The translations under genes and the position numbers were made by a program. 21,873 bases of DNA from NCBI GenBank assembly GCA_023663025.1, contig JAMPIC010000032.1, positions 1-21,873 on the forward strand. Direction: 5' to 3'. Below are positions 21,731-21,873 of this stretch, piece after piece. This DNA is from Prevotella sp. (GTDB lineage: Bacteria; Bacillota; Clostridia; Oscillospirales; Ruminococcaceae). The stretch's first letter is position 1; every line of letters begins with the position of its first letter. The notes beneath the pieces were generated by a model. The model saw nothing but the letters and a program-made list of their open reading frames with translations. It was not told where the DNA came from and ran no database searches.

Positions 21731-21873
21731 CCAGCCTTTCAAGGCTGCGAGGTCCACGGGGCAGAGCCCCTGGTCGCCACTCCATTCGCAGAATGGAGAC
21801 CCGCAGGAGAGCGAAATCCCCCCGCGCCCGCAGGGCGCAAATCCTCCCGAAACGGGGAAGAGGGTGAGGAATG
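21731..21873. repeat. Hairpin-rich terminal repeat element
   Basis: Several perfect hairpins follow one another: CAGCCTT/AAGGCTG (21732-21747), GGGGC/GCCCC (21758-21770), CTCCATTC/GAATGGAG (21780-21798) and GCGCCC/GGGCGC (21824-21838). Open frames across it are Arg-rich with no known domain and are taken as artefacts. It is probably part of the same dispersed element as the 70-bp repeat, running off the window. Confidence 0.75.

Noticed and set aside
21673..21867. Arg-rich 64-residue open frame in the terminal repeat
   Set aside because: It runs entirely through repeat hairpins, has no ribosome site and no domain.

Overview
The window looks like chromosomal DNA from an anaerobic, motile Firmicute, most likely Clostridia in the Oscillospiraceae/Ruminococcaceae range. 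Support: a T-box leader, the hisS-aspS pairing, strong AGGAG ribosome sites, near-consensus SigA promoters with 17-bp spacers, a WalR-type box, a YjfB motility protein and a Mn2+ (yybP-ykoY) riboswitch. No insertion sequence, phage module, tRNA, rRNA or CRISPR array was seen. The two ends carry inverted copies of one 70-bp sequence (1-70 and 21661-21730), and the right copy runs into a hairpin-rich repeat. The window therefore probably runs between two dispersed repeats.

Left part (+ strand). A 45-residue membrane peptide and an unknown 222-residue protein come first. A T-box leader with apparent specifier GAC (Asp) follows. It heads a row of a zinc-metalloprotease-like protein, a GNAT acetyltransferase, hisS, a second GNAT, aspS and a lone MazF/PemK-family toxin. 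Aminoacyl-tRNA supply may thus control protease and acetyltransferase genes as well as the synthetases. A promoter-leader-terminator arrangement of unknown class precedes an unknown protein (7558-8157).

Middle (+ strand). A strong promoter drives a HAD hydrolase, a membrane protein, mnmA (tRNA 2-thiolation) and an anchored protein whose best-placed start is an unusual ATA. Then come a BrnT/BrnA toxin-antitoxin pair, a flavin-reductase-like protein, and mntP (Mn2+ exporter) under a Mn2+ riboswitch with a 12-bp palindrome over its -35. An unknown protein behind a SigD-like promoter and a Cys/Pro-rich, possibly spore- or surface-associated protein end this part.

Right part (- strand, converging on a bidirectional terminator near 14780). 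Reading leftward from the right end: a histidine phosphatase, a polytopic membrane protein, an RluA-type pseudouridine synthase carrying a coded 18-bp minisatellite, and a LysM-G5-M23 cell-wall hydrolase whose upstream region holds a WalR box and a spread of GTTAC sites. Then come a candidate ~190-nt RNA with five C-rich unpaired segments and its own terminator, a soluble PocR-type chemoreceptor, and a YjfB motility protein.

The most original candidates are the C-rich structured RNA (16427-16619), the Asp T-box placed ahead of protease and GNAT genes, the unknown leader RNA at 7416-7530, and the GTTAC/WalR-like array.
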